Source: Actinomycetes bacterium (lineage in GTDB: Bacteria > Actinomycetota > Acidimicrobiia > Acidimicrobiales > Palsa-688). From it: a DNA stretch of 64,000 nucleotides. How positions within the stretch are numbered: position 1 is the stretch's first letter; each line of letters starts with the position of its first letter. Location of the stretch: positions 62,001 through 126,000 of the forward strand of contig JAJZMF010000026.1 of the NCBI GenBank assembly GCA_021850325.1, in the 5' to 3' direction. The notes under the pieces were generated by a model. It made no database searches, was not told the origin of the DNA, and was given only the letters and a program-made list of their open reading frames with translations. Positions 42,258 through 52,119 of the stretch are shown in pieces. The translations under genes and the position numbers were made by a program.

Positions 42258-43616
42258 ATGGGACGACGCGCAGGCACCGACCAGCACACGGCCGACTGGC
42301 CCTCTCGACCGGGGGGCGGCACCTGGGGCCCCCCGCCCACCAGGGACGAAGAGGGGGAGCTGCTCGTGCCGGTGGACGTGGGCCGTGTGAGGGCAGCCGT
42401 CCGCTTCGACGTTGCCACCAGGGAGGCGGAGGTGAGCGCCACCATGTCGTTCACCTCGGGCGACCGGGAGGGCAGGCCGGTGTTCGACCTCCGCCAGGAC
42501 GTCGACGAGGCCTTCTTCGACGGCCGCCCCCTGCCACCGGAGGCCCTCAGGTACCGCTCGACCGGCGCCGGCGACGAGGCCCGCGTGAGGGCCGTCGACC
42601 TTGTCTGTGACCCCGGGAGCCGCCATGAGCTCGTCCTTCGCTACCGGCTGGGGTTGCCCCAGGCCACCGGGGCCGTGCCCGTCGCCTGGGCGCCGTCCGG
42701 GGACGGCGTCACCTTTGACCTGTGGATGTCAGACCTCGAGCCGGGCCGCTACCTGGAGATGTGGTTCCCGGCCAACCTCTGCCACGACGAGCTCGCCTTG
42801 GAGCTCGACATCGAGGTGAACGGCTCGGACCGGCCGCACACCGTCCTGGCCAACGGGGCGGTCAGGCAGAGCGCGCCAGGTCGTACCTTCGAGGTCCGCT
42901 ACCCGCCGTCGTACACCTCTTTATCTCCCATGCTCGTCCTGGCCCCCTCGGACGAGGTGGTCACGGCCCAGGGGGACGCGACGTGCGCCGGCCGCCCCCT
43001 GAGGGTGGGGGTGGCAGCCCTGCGCGGGGCGGGGGCCGATGTCGCCGGTGCTCTGGCTGACACGCAGGCCTGGCTCGGCTACTTCGGCAACCGCTACGGC
43101 CCCTGGGCGCACGGCGACCGGTTCACGGCGGTGCTCTGGGCCCCGGGGCGGGGTATGGAGTACGACGGCGCGACCACCTCGAGCCCCGAGGCGCTCGAGC
43201 ACGAGATCTTCCACAGCTGGTTCGGTCGTGGCGTCAAACCGGCGAGCGCCGGTGACGGGTGGATGGACGAGGCCATGGCCACCTGGGCCACCGCCTCCCG
43301 GAGAGCCGGGGCTGGCCGCTTCGGCTCGGAGGAGCTGGGCCTCGACCAGGCGCCTGTGGAGCTGAGGCCCCCCCACCCCTGGTCGAGGCACACGCCCCGC
43401 GAGGCCTACGGGGACGGTGCCCGCCTGTTGGCGGGGGTGGCCCACATGGCCGGTGGCCCCGACCGGTTGCGCAACGCGCTCGCCGCCTGGCACCGGGCCT
43501 ATGCCGGCAGGCACGCCTCGACCAGCGACCTGTGCCGGCACCTCAGCCAGTGGTGCGGACAGGACCTCGGGCCGTGGTGGCGGCGCTACGTGGACGGCCT
43601 GGCGGAGCCGGCCTGA
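42258..43616 (+). CDS. M1-family-like metallopeptidase
   Basis: A 452-residue gluzincin. The zinc site is complete: HEIFH (His315, Glu316, His319) followed after 18 residues by Glu338 in WMDEAMATW; the exopeptidase-type GMEY segment (residues near 295) stands where M1 enzymes have GAMEN. The N-terminal beta-sheet domain (RVRAAVRFDVATREAEVSATMSF) is also M1-like. It lacks the large C-terminal helical domain of full M1 aminopeptidases. ATG at 42258, just after a possible GTG at 42249. Divergent from the flippase fusion. Immediately upstream of the ribosomal promoter, where rpsJ would normally be. Confidence 0.88.
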   Translation: MGRRAGTDQHTADWPSRPGGGTWGPPPTRDEEGELLVPVDVGRVRAAVRFDVATREAEVSATMSFTSGDREGRPVFDLRQDVDEAFFDGRPLPPEALRYRSTGAGDEARVRAVDLVCDPGSRHELVLRYRLGLPQATGAVPVAWAPSGDGVTFDLWMSDLEPGRYLEMWFPANLCHDELALELDIEVNGSDRPHTVLANGAVRQSAPGRTFEVRYPPSYTSLSPMLVLAPSDEVVTAQGDATCAGRPLRVGVAALRGAGADVAGALADTQAWLGYFGNRYGPWAHGDRFTAVLWAPGRGMEYDGATTSSPEALEHEIFHSWFGRGVKPASAGDGWMDEAMATWATASRRAGAGRFGSEELGLDQAPVELRPPHPWSRHTPREAYGDGARLLAGVAHMAGGPDRLRNALAAWHRAYAGRHASTSDLCRHLSQWCGQDLGPWWRRYVDGLAEPA

Positions 43617-43634
43617 GCCGGCGACCAGGGGCGG

Positions 43635-43663
43635 TTTGCAGGACAGGCCGGGCTGGCTATACT
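43635..43663 (+). promoter_or_regulatory. Promoter of the S10-type ribosomal operon
   Basis: TTTGCA (43635-43640), 17-base spacer and TATACT (43658-43663). Transcription would start about 115 bases before rplC, giving a long leader. Confidence 0.65.
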
Positions 43664-43735
43664 GGGCGGGCCGTGTAACTGACGTCCGTGGCCGCCTGCG
43701 CTCGAGCAGGGACCCCACGGCACATCGTGAAGCGA

Positions 43736-43762
43736 GCTCCGCCCGGGCAACCCGAGCGGAGC
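43736..43762 (+). promoter_or_regulatory. Leader hairpin before rplC
   Basis: GCTCCGC pairs with GCGGAGC, then after a C/A mismatch CGGG pairs with CCCG around a CAA loop, 11 base pairs in total. It ends 22 bases before the rplC start and is a candidate site for autogenous control by a ribosomal protein such as L4. Confidence 0.5.
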
Positions 43763-43783
43763 ATCTGCGTGTAAGAGGACCAA

Positions 43784-44437
43784 ATGCCCGCTAAGGCCCC
43801 TAAAAGAGCGCTTGTCGGCGAAAAAGTCGGCATGACCCAGATCTGGGACGAGAGCCAGCGTCAGATCGCCGTCACCGTCGTGAAGGTGGCACCGCTGCGC
43901 GTCGTCCAGGTGAAGAACCAGGAGCGGGACGGCTACGCCGCGCTCCAAGTGACCTACGGCACCCGGCGGCCCAACACTGTGAACAAGCCCATGGGCGGCC
44001 ACTACGCCAAGGCCGCGGTCCCCCCCGGTCGCAAGCTCGTGGAGCTGCGCGTCGAGGGTGCGGAGTCCTACGAGGTGGCCCAGGAGATCGGGGTCGACGT
44101 CTACAGCGCCGGGGACAAGGTCGACGTCACGGCGTCGAGCAAGGGCCGGGGCTTCGCCGGCGGGATCAAGCGTCACAACTTCAAAGGCCAGGGCGCCAGC
44201 CACGGCAACCACAAGCACCACCGTGCCCCCGGTTCGATCGGTGCCTGCGCCACCCCCGCCCGGGTGTTCAAGGGGACGAGGATGGCAGGTCAACTGGGGA
44301 ACCAGAGGGTGACCACTCTCAACCTGGAAGTGGTCTCCGCCGACCCCGAGCGCAACCTCCTGCTGCTCAAGGGTGCGGTCCCCGGCCCCCGTGGGGCGGT
44401 AGTGGTCATCCGGGACGCCGTGAAGGGGGCCAAATGA
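43784..44437 (+). CDS. rplC: 50S ribosomal protein L3
   Basis: 217 residues, normal length. Early assembly protein near the peptidyl-transferase entry. GEKVGMTQIWDE at the N-terminus, the GKGFAGG-like loop (SSKGRGFAGGIKRHNFKGQGASHGNHKHHRAPGSIG) that reaches the catalytic centre, and RMAGQLGNQRVTTLNLEVV. ATG with AGAGGA. It is the first gene of the operon here; the usual rpsJ is absent. Overlaps rplD by 4 bases. Confidence 0.97.
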   Translation: MPAKAPKRALVGEKVGMTQIWDESQRQIAVTVVKVAPLRVVQVKNQERDGYAALQVTYGTRRPNTVNKPMGGHYAKAAVPPGRKLVELRVEGAESYEVAQEIGVDVYSAGDKVDVTASSKGRGFAGGIKRHNFKGQGASHGNHKHHRAPGSIGACATPARVFKGTRMAGQLGNQRVTTLNLEVVSADPERNLLLLKGAVPGPRGAVVVIRDAVKGAK

Positions 44438-45135
44438 CCCGCGTTGACGTGCGGTCGCTCGACGGGTCCGTGACGGGCTCGGTCGAGCTCGACCCCGAGT
44501 ACTTCGGTGCCCAGCCGAACGTGCCCCTGATGCACCAGGTGGTGACGGCCCAGCTGGCTGCGGCCCGGGCCGGCACCCAGAGCACCAAGACCCGGGCGGA
44601 GGTGTCCGGCGGCGGCGCCAAGCCCTTCAAGCAGAAGGGCACAGGCCGCGCCCGCCAGGGCAGCACCCGGGCGCCCCACTATGCGGGTGGAGGTATCGCC
44701 CTCGGCCCCAAGCCCCGCAGCTACCGCCAGCGCACCCCTCGCAAGATGGTGCAGTTGGCGTTGCGTGGCGCCCTCTCGGACCGCGCCTCGGGCGGCAACG
44801 TGGTAGTGGTCAGCTCCTGGGACCTCGATGCTCCCAGCACCAAGGCCGCTCTGGCAGCCCTGCGGGCGATCGGTGCCGAGGGCAGGGCCCTGGTGGTCCT
44901 GTCCCGGGACGACGAGACCGCCTACAAGTCCCTGCGCAACCTGGCCGAGGTCGACCTCGTGCTGGTGGGCGAGCTGTCGGCCTATGACGTCCTGTGCTCG
45001 GACACGGTGGTGTTCAGCCGCCGGACCCTGCCCGGCTCTGCCCGGTGGTCCGAGGCGGCGCCAGCTGCGGGGCAGGGCACCGCAGTCGGGGGCGCCGGCG
45101 ACGGCGCCGATGAGGAAGCCACTGAGGAGGCCTGA
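44434..45135 (+). CDS. rplD: 50S ribosomal protein L4
   Basis: 233 residues. The core matches L4 (globular domain, the exit-tunnel loop [53 protein letters not shown]). An acidic Ala/Gly/Glu tail (about 25 residues after SARWSEAAP) goes beyond the usual length. L4 is the classical autogenous regulator of the S10 operon in enterobacteria. ATG overlaps the rplC stop. Confidence 0.96.
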   Translation: MTRVDVRSLDGSVTGSVELDPEYFGAQPNVPLMHQVVTAQLAAARAGTQSTKTRAEVSGGGAKPFKQKGTGRARQGSTRAPHYAGGGIALGPKPRSYRQRTPRKMVQLALRGALSDRASGGNVVVVSSWDLDAPSTKAALAALRAIGAEGRALVVLSRDDETAYKSLRNLAEVDLVLVGELSAYDVLCSDTVVFSRRTLPGSARWSEAAPAAGQGTAVGGAGDGADEEATEEA

Positions 45136-45428
45136 TGGAAGACCCCCGGGACATCATCGTCCGGCCTGTGGTCTCGGAGAAGTCCTACGCCCTGAGCGAG
45201 ACCGGCGTGTACATCTTCGTCGTGCCCAGCCAGGCGAACAAGGTCGAGATCCGCCGCTCGGTGGAGAAGGTCTTCGACGTCAAGGTGGTGAAGGTCAACA
45301 CCCTCAACCGCCCAGGCAAGCGCAAGCGCAACCGCAACAAGCCGACCTACGGCAAGCGCCCGGACACCAAGCGTGCCTTCGTCACACTTGCCACCGGCCA
45401 GTCGATCCCGCTGTTCGAGACCAGCTGA
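45135..45428 (+). CDS. rplW: 50S ribosomal protein L23
   Basis: 97 residues. [21 protein letters not shown] at the start and [33 protein letters not shown] define the family; the tip at the exit tunnel binds trigger factor and SRP. Begins one base inside the rplD stop (TGATG). Confidence 0.97.
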   Translation: MEDPRDIIVRPVVSEKSYALSETGVYIFVVPSQANKVEIRRSVEKVFDVKVVKVNTLNRPGKRKRNRNKPTYGKRPDTKRAFVTLATGQSIPLFETS

Positions 45429-45436
45429 AGGTAGAG

Positions 45437-46270
45437 ATGCTCCGATCCCGTAAACCGACCAGCGCCGGTCGTCGCTTTCAGACCGTTTCGGCGTTCACCG
45501 AGATCACCAAGGACCGGCCAGAGCGTTCCCTTACCGTACCCAAGCCCGGGACGGGGGGGCGCAACGCCTACGGGCGCAAGACGGCGCGCCACCGGGGAGC
45601 CGGCCACAAGCGCCAGTACCGCATCGTCGACTTCAAGCGGGCCAAGGACGGTGTGCCGGCCACGGTGGCCAGCATCGAGTACGACCCCAACCGCAACTGC
45701 CGGATCGCCCTCCTGCACTACCACGACGGGGAGAAGCGCTACATCCTGGCGCCCAACCGGGTCGCGGTGGGGGACGTCCTGCGCAACGGCCAGGGTGCGG
45801 AGATCCGCCCCGGCAACGCTCTGCCCATGCGCTACATCCCTGTGGGCTCGGTCGTGCACAACGTGGAGCTCAAGCCGGGCGGCGGCGGCAAGTTGGCCCG
45901 CAGCGCCGGTTCCAGTGTGCAGCTCGTGGCCAAGGAGGGCGACTTCGCCACGCTCCGGCTCCCTTCGACCGAGATGCGCCGGGTCCCGATCGACTGCCGT
46001 GCCACGGTGGGCGAGGTGGGCAATGCCGAAGCGGAACTGGTCAAGATCGGCAAGGCCGGGCGTAACCGCTGGAAGGGTGTCCGGCCCCAGACCCGTGGTG
46101 TAGCGATGAACCCCGTTGACCACCCGTTGGGTGGTGGCGAGGGCAAGACCTCCGGCGGTCGCCACCCTGTTTCGCCCTGGGGGCGCCCCGAGGGCCGTAC
46201 CCGGCACTCTCACCGGCCGTCCGACGGCCTGATCATCCGTCGCCGCCGGGGACGCGGCGCCAGGAGGTAA
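45437..46270 (+). CDS. rplB: 50S ribosomal protein L2
   Basis: 277 residues. The ATG at 45437 sits after GAAGGTAGAG; an in-frame extension far into rplW is not real. Conserved [28 protein letters not shown], the zinc-free core, [33 protein letters not shown] (the conserved loop with the His needed for peptidyl-transferase assembly) and a basic end [10 protein letters not shown]. Core 50S protein. Confidence 0.97.
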   Translation: MLRSRKPTSAGRRFQTVSAFTEITKDRPERSLTVPKPGTGGRNAYGRKTARHRGAGHKRQYRIVDFKRAKDGVPATVASIEYDPNRNCRIALLHYHDGEKRYILAPNRVAVGDVLRNGQGAEIRPGNALPMRYIPVGSVVHNVELKPGGGGKLARSAGSSVQLVAKEGDFATLRLPSTEMRRVPIDCRATVGEVGNAEAELVKIGKAGRNRWKGVRPQTRGVAMNPVDHPLGGGEGKTSGGRHPVSPWGRPEGRTRHSHRPSDGLIIRRRRGRGARR

Positions 46271-46273
46271 CGC

Positions 46274-46552
46274 ATGCCCCGAAGCCTCAAGAAGGGCCCG
46301 TTCGTGGACGGCCACCTGCTACGCAAGGTGGACGACCTCAACAGCCGCAACGAGAAGCGGGTGATCAAGACCTGGTCGCGCCGCTCGACGATCATCCCCG
46401 ACATGGTCGGCCACACGATCGCTGTCCACGACGGCCGCAAGCATGTACCGGTCTACGTGACCGAGTCGATGGTCGGCCACAAGCTGGGCGAGTTCGCTCC
46501 CACGAGGACCTTCAGGTACCACGCGGGCCAGGAACGCCAGGGTAAGCGCTGA
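46274..46552 (+). CDS. rpsS: 30S ribosomal protein S19
   Basis: 92 residues. [72 protein letters not shown] are textbook S19. Binds the 30S head with S13. Ends one base into rplV (TGATG). Confidence 0.97.
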   Translation: MPRSLKKGPFVDGHLLRKVDDLNSRNEKRVIKTWSRRSTIIPDMVGHTIAVHDGRKHVPVYVTESMVGHKLGEFAPTRTFRYHAGQERQGKR

Positions 46553-47208
46553 TGACCGGCCCCAAGACCAACGAGCGGGAGGGCACCCGCGCCGTCCTGC
46601 GCTATGCGGGCATGAGCGCCTTCAAGGTGCGCCAGGTCCTGGACGTCGTCCGGGGCAAGCCTGTGCACGAGGCGGCCGACGTGCTCCGCTTCGTCGAGCG
46701 GGGAGCGGCCGAAGTGGTGGCCAAGGTCCTCCAGTCGGCCGTGGCCAACGCGGCAAACAACGAGGGCCTCGACCCCGAGGAACTGTACGTGTCGGCCTGC
46801 TTCGCCGATGAGGGCCCCACCGCCAAGCGGTGGCGTCCCCGTGCCCGTGGCAGGGCGACGAGGATCCGCAAGCGTTCGTGCCATATCACGGTGATCGTGA
46901 GCCGGATGCCCGAGACCGAGCTGGCCCGTCTGCAGGCCAGGCGCCGGGCCGAGAACCTCTCACTGCGCCAGCGGCGGGTGGAAGCGACGCGCCGGGCACA
47001 GGCAGAGGGCGCGAGCCGGCGTGAGCGCCGCCATCCCGAGGCCTTCGCGGCACCGGCGGAGGCTGAGGGCGCCGAGCCGGAGGAGGCCGAGGCCGGACAG
47101 GCCACCGAGGCCGGACAGGCCACCGAGGCGCCGGTCGCGACAGCGGAAGCCAGCCCCGGCGAGCACGAGGCGGCTGACGCGGCCTCCGAGGAAGAGAAGG
47201 GCATCTGA
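46552..47208 (+). CDS. rplV: 50S ribosomal protein L22 with a long acidic tail
   Basis: 218 residues, against about 110-130 for most L22. The core (1-112: [71 protein letters not shown]) is complete. It is followed by a charged helix and then an Ala/Glu-rich tail with two tandem 18-base units, each encoding EAGQAT (47089-47124). The tail is presumably disordered and solvent-exposed. No frameshift is involved; the frame runs into the rpsC ATG. Confidence 0.96.
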   Translation: MTGPKTNEREGTRAVLRYAGMSAFKVRQVLDVVRGKPVHEAADVLRFVERGAAEVVAKVLQSAVANAANNEGLDPEELYVSACFADEGPTAKRWRPRARGRATRIRKRSCHITVIVSRMPETELARLQARRRAENLSLRQRRVEATRRAQAEGASRRERRHPEAFAAPAEAEGAEPEEAEAGQATEAGQATEAPVATAEASPGEHEAADAASEEEKGI

Positions 47209-48146
47209 TGGGCCAGAAGGTCAACCCGTACGGTTTCCGCCTCGGGACAACCACGGACTGGAAGTCCCGCTGGTTCACCGACCGGGAGTACAAGGACTAC
47301 CTCATCGAGGACATCCACATCCGCGACTACCTGAACCGGGAGCTGGAGCGGGCGGCCGTGAGCCGGGTGGAGATCGAGAGGACCCGTGACCGCCTGCGCA
47401 TCGACGTGCACACTGCACGGCCGGGCATCGTCATCGGCCGGCGGGGTGCCGAAGCCGACCGGCTGCGGGCCCACCTGGCGGAGATCACCAAGAACCCCAA
47501 GGTCCAGCTCAACATCCAGGAGATCAAGCAGCCCGAGCTCGACGCGGCACTGATGGCGCAGGGCATCGCCGACCAGCTGGCCGGCCGGGTCAGCTTCCGG
47601 CGGGCGATGAAGCGCACGGTCCAGACCGTCCAGAAGGCGGGTGCCCTCGGGGTGAGGGTCCAGTGCTCGGGACGGCTGGGTGGAGCCGAGATGTCCCGGC
47701 GGGAGTCCTACCGGGAGGGCCGTGTCCCCCTGCACACGCTGCGGGCGGACATCGACTACGGCTTCCGGGAGGCCAAGACCACCTACGGCCGGATCGGTGT
47801 CAAGGTGTGGATCTACAAGGGTGACATCCTGCCCTACAAGACCTCGGCCGAGGAGAAGATAAGCCGTGAGGCGGCCATGGCCGTGGGGGAGACCTCCGGT
47901 CTGGCGGCCCCACGCCGGGTGGTCAGCGCCGGTGGCGGTCGTCGCCGCCCGGAGATGGGTGAACCCGGGGCAGTCCCCGCTCCCGCCGTGGTCGAGAAGG
48001 AGGTCGTCGAGCAGCCGGCGCCCGTCGCCGACCGCGAGATAGTCCAGGTCGACCCCGAGCTGGAGCGCCTCTTGCAGGAAGAGGAAGAGATCGAACGCCG
48101 GACACGGGGCGAGCACCACGAGACGCCCCACTTCCCGAGGGACTAG
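47208..48146 (+). CDS. rpsC: 30S ribosomal protein S3 with a C-terminal extension
   Basis: 312 residues; most S3 are 210-280. The KH domain ([34 protein letters not shown]) and the S3 C-domain ([79 protein letters not shown]) are intact. From about residue 220 an extra segment, rich in Glu, Pro and Arg and ending [10 protein letters not shown], follows. Sits at the mRNA entry of the 30S head. Confidence 0.96.
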   Translation: MGQKVNPYGFRLGTTTDWKSRWFTDREYKDYLIEDIHIRDYLNRELERAAVSRVEIERTRDRLRIDVHTARPGIVIGRRGAEADRLRAHLAEITKNPKVQLNIQEIKQPELDAALMAQGIADQLAGRVSFRRAMKRTVQTVQKAGALGVRVQCSGRLGGAEMSRRESYREGRVPLHTLRADIDYGFREAKTTYGRIGVKVWIYKGDILPYKTSAEEKISREAAMAVGETSGLAAPRRVVSAGGGRRRPEMGEPGAVPAPAVVEKEVVEQPAPVADREIVQVDPELERLLQEEEEIERRTRGEHHETPHFPRD

Positions 48147-48151
48147 CTGCC

Positions 48152-48583
48152 ATGTTGATGCCCCGTAAGGTCAAGCACCGCAAGCAGCAGCGCGGTCGCA
48201 TGGAGGGTATGTCCAAGGGCGGCACGGAGATCACCTTCGGTGACTACGGCATCCAAGCCCTGGAGCCGGGCTGGATCACCGCACGCCAGATCGAAGCCGC
48301 CCGTATCGCCATGACCCGTCATGTGCGCCGCGGTGGCAAGGTGTGGATCCGGGTCTTCCCGGACAAGCCGGTGACGGCCAAGCCGGCCGAGACCCGGATG
48401 GGCTCAGGCAAGGGCAACCCCGAGTTCTGGGTGGCCGTCGTGCGACCCGGCAGGGTCATGTTCGAGCTGGCCGGAGTGGCCGAGCCCCTGGCCCGTTCCG
48501 CCATGGAGCGCGCCATCCAGAAGCTGCCGATCAAGGCACGTTTTGTGACCCGTGCCCACCAGGAAGAGGTGGAGGTCCAGTGA
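48152..48583 (+). CDS. rplP: 50S ribosomal protein L16
   Basis: 143 residues, [57 protein letters not shown] pattern (read in pieces) and the [24 protein letters not shown] loop near the A-site tRNA. Starts 6 bases after rpsC; its stop is overlapped by the rpmC GTG. Confidence 0.97.
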   Translation: MLMPRKVKHRKQQRGRMEGMSKGGTEITFGDYGIQALEPGWITARQIEAARIAMTRHVRRGGKVWIRVFPDKPVTAKPAETRMGSGKGNPEFWVAVVRPGRVMFELAGVAEPLARSAMERAIQKLPIKARFVTRAHQEEVEVQ

Positions 48584-48810
48584 CGAGGCCCACGCAACTG
48601 AGGGAAATGACCGACCAGGAGCTGGCGCAGCACCTGGCAGAGACACGTCAGGAGCTGTTCCACCTGCGCTTCCAGCTCGCGCTGGGCAAGCAGGACAATT
48701 CGGCGCGGGTCGCCGACGTGCGCCGCGAGGTCGCACGTGTGCTGACCCTGCAGACGGAGCGGGCGTCCGGTAGCCAGGCCCGAGCGGACAAGAGGAAGGT
48801 TGCGCGCTGA
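48580..48810 (+). CDS. rpmC: 50S ribosomal protein L29
   Basis: 76 residues. [52 protein letters not shown] is the two-helix L29 fold. GTG start in GTGA overlap with rplP; ends one base into rpsQ. Lies at the tunnel exit. Confidence 0.96.
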   Translation: MTRPTQLREMTDQELAQHLAETRQELFHLRFQLALGKQDNSARVADVRREVARVLTLQTERASGSQARADKRKVAR

Positions 48811-49097
48811 TGAGCGAGGACATTTCAGCCGTCGAGGCTGCTCCCTCCCGCGGCCGCCGCAAGGTGCGCGAGGGCATCGTGGCGTCCAATGCGATGGAGA
48901 AGACCGCCGTTGTCGAGGTGGTGGAGCGGGTACGTCACCCGCGCTATGCCAAGACCGTGCAGAGGACCAAGCGCCTGTACGCCCACGACGAGGCGAACGA
49001 CGTGCGTGTCGGTGACCGGGTGCGCCTGGTCGAGACGCGGCCGTTGTCCAAGCTGAAGCGCTGGCGTGTCGAGCAGGTGCTCGAGCGGGCGCGATAG
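48810..49097 (+). CDS. rpsQ: 30S ribosomal protein S17
   Basis: 95 residues. REGIVASNAMEKTAVVEVVERVRHPRYAKTVQRTKRLYAHDE and VGDRVRLVETRPLSKLKRWRV identify S17; an 18-residue N-terminal lead is longer than in E. coli, as is normal in actinobacteria. Last gene of the S10-type part. Confidence 0.97.
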   Translation: MSEDISAVEAAPSRGRRKVREGIVASNAMEKTAVVEVVERVRHPRYAKTVQRTKRLYAHDEANDVRVGDRVRLVETRPLSKLKRWRVEQVLERAR

Positions 49098-49106
49098 GGA
49101 GAGGCG

Positions 49107-49475
49107 ATGATCCAACAGGAGAGCCGGCTGAGGGTGGCCGACAACTCGGGTGCCCGCGAGGTGCTCTGCATAAAGGTGCTGGGCGGGTCGCGTCGGCGTT
49201 ACGCCTCCATAGGTGACGTGTTCGTGGCCACGGTCAAGGACGCGATCCCTGGGGCGAACGTCAAGAAGGGCGATGTGGTCAAGTGCGTCGTCGTCCGGAC
49301 CCGCAAGGAGAAGCGGCGGCCCGACGGGAGCTACATCCGCTTCGACGAGAACGCGGCCGTGCTCATCAACGACCAGATGCAGCCCCGTGGTACCCGCATC
49401 TTCGGTCCTGTGGGCCGCGAACTGAGGGACAAGCGCTTCATGCGCATCATCTCGCTCGCTCCGGAGGTGCTGTGA
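49107..49475 (+). CDS. rplN: 50S ribosomal protein L14
   Basis: 122 residues, start [28 protein letters not shown], very conserved, then [35 protein letters not shown]. Binds 23S near the 30S interface and is the site of RsfS docking. Ends with TGATG overlap into rplX. Confidence 0.97.
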   Translation: MIQQESRLRVADNSGAREVLCIKVLGGSRRRYASIGDVFVATVKDAIPGANVKKGDVVKCVVVRTRKEKRRPDGSYIRFDENAAVLINDQMQPRGTRIFGPVGRELRDKRFMRIISLAPEVL

Positions 49476-49783
49476 TGAAGATCCGCAAGGGTGACCATGT
49501 GGTGGTCCTCTCGGGCAAGCACAAAGGCCAGCGCGGCCAGGTCGTGCGGGCGTTGCCGGGCCAGGAGCAGGTGGTGGTCGAAGGTGTGAACCGGGTGAAG
49601 CGCCATCAGCGCACGACCCAGCTCCGCAAGCGTGCCGGCATCATCGAGAAGGACCTGCCGGTGCCCGTTTCGATCGTTGCCATCGAGTGCCCCAAGGAGC
49701 ACATCCCGGCGCGTATCGGTTACCGGGTGGCCGAGGACGGAAGCAAGAAGAGAGTCTGCTCTCGTTGCGGAGAGGGTCTGTAA
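49475..49783 (+). CDS. rplX: 50S ribosomal protein L24
   Basis: 102 residues. [28 protein letters not shown] (KOW motif), [12 protein letters not shown] and a CSRCGEGL end; the Cys pair is only half a zinc site. The stop overlaps the rplE start (TAATG). Assembly initiator protein of the 50S. Confidence 0.96.
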   Translation: MKIRKGDHVVVLSGKHKGQRGQVVRALPGQEQVVVEGVNRVKRHQRTTQLRKRAGIIEKDLPVPVSIVAIECPKEHIPARIGYRVAEDGSKKRVCSRCGEGL

Positions 49784-50511
49784 TGGCACCAGCCAAGGGT
49801 TCGTCAGGTAAGGGAGCCAAGGCGCCGGCCAAGGGCGGCAAGGCCACCTCGGCCAAGCGGCCGACCGGCCCGTCACCCCAGCAGCAGGCGCGTGGCGGGG
49901 GTGGGCGCTCCGCGCCGGCAGTGAAGGCTGCGGCCGGACGCCCGGCCGGCGCCAGCGAGCCGCCCCGCCTGCGGGTGAGGTACAACAGCGAACTGAAGCA
50001 GGGCCTGCAGCGTGACCTGGGCCTCGCCAACCCCATGCTCGTCCCCCGTATCGAGAAGATCGTGGTGAACATGGGTGTCGGCCGGGCTGTGGCCCAGCCG
50101 TCCCTGCTCGAGGGCGCGGTACGCGACCTGACGCTCATCAGTGGGCAGAAGCCGGTGGTGACCAAGGCGAAGAAGTCCATCGCCGCGTTCAAGCTCCGCC
50201 AGGGCAACCCAATCGGCGCCAAGGTGACCCTGCGCGGTGACCGGATGTGGGAGTTCCTCGACCGGCTCATCTCGCTCGCCATCCCCCGCATCCGTGACTT
50301 CCGGGGCCTGCCCGGCCGCGGCTTCGACGGGCGGGGCAACTACACCTTCGGTGTCACCGAGCAGCTGATCTTCCCCGAGATCGACTACGACAAGATCGAC
50401 GCACCCCGGGGTATGGACGTCACCATCGTGACCACGGCCCGGACCGACCAGGAGGGCCGGGCCCTGCTGGACGCGTTCGGTTTCCCCTTCCGCCGGGAGG
50501 GCGCAGCGTGA
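49783..50511 (+). CDS. rplE: 50S ribosomal protein L5 with N-terminal extension
   Basis: 242 residues; the normal size is about 180-187. The first 60 residues are Lys/Ala/Gly/Pro-rich (repeated [17 protein letters not shown] type) and disordered. The L5 core follows: [82 protein letters not shown] and [23 protein letters not shown]. The start shares bases with the rplX stop, so the extension is genuine translation. Binds 5S rRNA. Confidence 0.95.
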   Translation: MAPAKGSSGKGAKAPAKGGKATSAKRPTGPSPQQQARGGGGRSAPAVKAAAGRPAGASEPPRLRVRYNSELKQGLQRDLGLANPMLVPRIEKIVVNMGVGRAVAQPSLLEGAVRDLTLISGQKPVVTKAKKSIAAFKLRQGNPIGAKVTLRGDRMWEFLDRLISLAIPRIRDFRGLPGRGFDGRGNYTFGVTEQLIFPEIDYDKIDAPRGMDVTIVTTARTDQEGRALLDAFGFPFRREGAA

Positions 50512-50559
50512 TGCGCACTCGCGGACCAGTCCTGAGCGGTTCTTAGGAGCAACGACCAC

Positions 50560-50745
50560 ATGGCCAAAAAGGCTCTAATCATCAAGGCTCAGCGCAAGCC
50601 CAAGTACAAGGTGCGGGCCTATACCCGTTGCCGTCGTTGTGGCCGGCCGCATTCGGTGCTGCGTAAGTTCGGGCTGTGCCGTATCTGCCTGCGTGAGCTA
50701 GTCCATGCCGGCGAGATCCCCGGCGTCACGAAGTCGAGCTGGTAG
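50560..50745 (+). CDS. rpsN: 30S ribosomal protein S14, zinc type
   Basis: 61 residues, the short zinc-binding S14 (type Z). The four Cys are in CRRC (after YTR) and CRIC. ATG start 48 bases after rplE. Binds the 30S head near the decoding site. Confidence 0.96.
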   Translation: MAKKALIIKAQRKPKYKVRAYTRCRRCGRPHSVLRKFGLCRICLRELVHAGEIPGVTKSSW

Positions 50746-50757
50746 GAGGGCAGGCAT

Positions 50758-51162
50758 ATGACGATGACCGATCCCATCGCGGACATGCTGACCCGCCTGC
50801 GGAACGCGAACGTGGCGCACCACGACACGGTGCGGATGCCTTCGTCCAAGCTGAAGGAGTCCCTGGCTGCGATCCTCCTCAAAGAGGGGTACATCTCCGG
50901 CTACAACGTGGTCTCCGACGAACGGCGCCCGGGACGGGTGCTCGAGGTGGCCATGAAGTACGCGCCGGACCGCACTCGCACCATCTCGGGCATCCGCCGC
51001 GTCTCCAAGCCGGGCCTGCGTGTCTACACTGGGGCCGACAAGCTGCCCCGTGTCCTTGGCGGGTTGGGTGTGGCCGTGCTTTCCACCAGCCATGGCTTGA
51101 TGACGGACCGCGAGGCCCGCAAGCGCCGGGTTGGTGGGGAAGTCCTCTGTTACGTCTGGTGA
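50758..51162 (+). CDS. rpsH: 30S ribosomal protein S8
   Basis: 134 residues. [43 protein letters not shown] and [32 protein letters not shown]8 is the translational repressor of the spc operon in E. coli; no matching leader was searched in detail here. ATG start. Confidence 0.97.
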   Translation: MTMTDPIADMLTRLRNANVAHHDTVRMPSSKLKESLAAILLKEGYISGYNVVSDERRPGRVLEVAMKYAPDRTRTISGIRRVSKPGLRVYTGADKLPRVLGGLGVAVLSTSHGLMTDREARKRRVGGEVLCYVW

Positions 51163-51203
51163 GCGCGCCTGTCAGCGTTCAGGTATCGAACTAGGAGCAT
51201 CGC

Positions 51204-51743
51204 ATGTCACGCATAGGTAGGGCACCGGTACCCGTGCCGTCAGGAGTGGACGTCACTCTCGACGGCCGTTCGGTGACCGTACGCGGTCCCCGGGGCACGC
51301 TGCACCACGAGGTGGCGGGTGACATAACTGTGCGCCAGGAGGGCCAGGTGCTGCTCGTAGAGCGTCCTGACGACGAACGGCGCAACCGGGCCCTGCACGG
51401 GCTGACCCGTACCCTGGTCAACAACATGGTCGTCGGTGTGACTGCCGGCTTCAGCAAGGACCTGGAGATTGTGGGCGTCGGCTACAGGGCCACGCCCAAG
51501 GGACCGGCCACCCTCGAGCTCGCCCTCGGCTTTTCTCACCCGGTGACGGTCGAGGCCCCCGAGGGGGTCACCTTCGAAGTCCCTGCACCCACCCGGGTGA
51601 GCATCCGGGGCAGCGACAAACAGGTGGTGGGCGAGGTGGCGGCCAAGATCCGCAAGCTGCGGCCACCTGAGCCCTACAAGGGCAAGGGTGTGCGGTACGC
51701 GGGCGAAGTAGTCCGGCGCAAGGCCGGCAAGGCTGCGAAGTGA
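51204..51743 (+). CDS. rplF: 50S ribosomal protein L6
   Basis: 179 residues. [64 protein letters not shown] and the C-terminal [14 protein letters not shown] loop. ATG with AGGAG. Binds the sarcin-ricin region. Confidence 0.97.
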   Translation: MSRIGRAPVPVPSGVDVTLDGRSVTVRGPRGTLHHEVAGDITVRQEGQVLLVERPDDERRNRALHGLTRTLVNNMVVGVTAGFSKDLEIVGVGYRATPKGPATLELALGFSHPVTVEAPEGVTFEVPAPTRVSIRGSDKQVVGEVAAKIRKLRPPEPYKGKGVRYAGEVVRRKAGKAAK

Positions 51744-51750
51744 GGACCCG

Positions 51751-52116
51751 ATGAGCAATGTGAGCGACAAGCGCAGCGCCCGAGCCAGGCGGCACCACCG
51801 TGTACGCAAGCACCTGACCGGCAGCCAGGAGCGGCCCCGTCTGGCCGTCTTCCGTTCCAACCGTCACGTGGTCGCCCAGGTCATAGACGACGCCACCGGG
51901 CGCACGCTGGCGGCTGCGTCTTCTCTCGAGGCCCCGGTGCGCAACGCCGGCGCCACGGGCAACCGTACGGCGGCTGCTTCGGTGGGCCGGCTCGTGGCCG
52001 AGCGGGCCAAGGCCGCTGGGGTCACCAAGGTGGCCTTCGACCGGGGCGGTTTCCTCTACCACGGGCGGGTCGCGGCCCTGGCCGATGCCGCCCGAGAAGC
52101 CGGACTGGAGTTCTGA
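51751..52116 (+). CDS. rplR: 50S ribosomal protein L18
   Basis: 121 residues. [48 protein letters not shown] and the Gly-rich tail [28 protein letters not shown]. Binds 5S rRNA with L5. Confidence 0.97.
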   Translation: MSNVSDKRSARARRHHRVRKHLTGSQERPRLAVFRSNRHVVAQVIDDATGRTLAAASSLEAPVRNAGATGNRTAAASVGRLVAERAKAAGVTKVAFDRGGFLYHGRVAALADAAREAGLEF

Positions 52117-52119
52117 GCA

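Noticed and set aside
44828-45436. Upstream extension of rplB into rplW and rplD
   Set aside because: Only the part from the ATG at 45437 matches L2; the rest is another frame of rplD/rplW.
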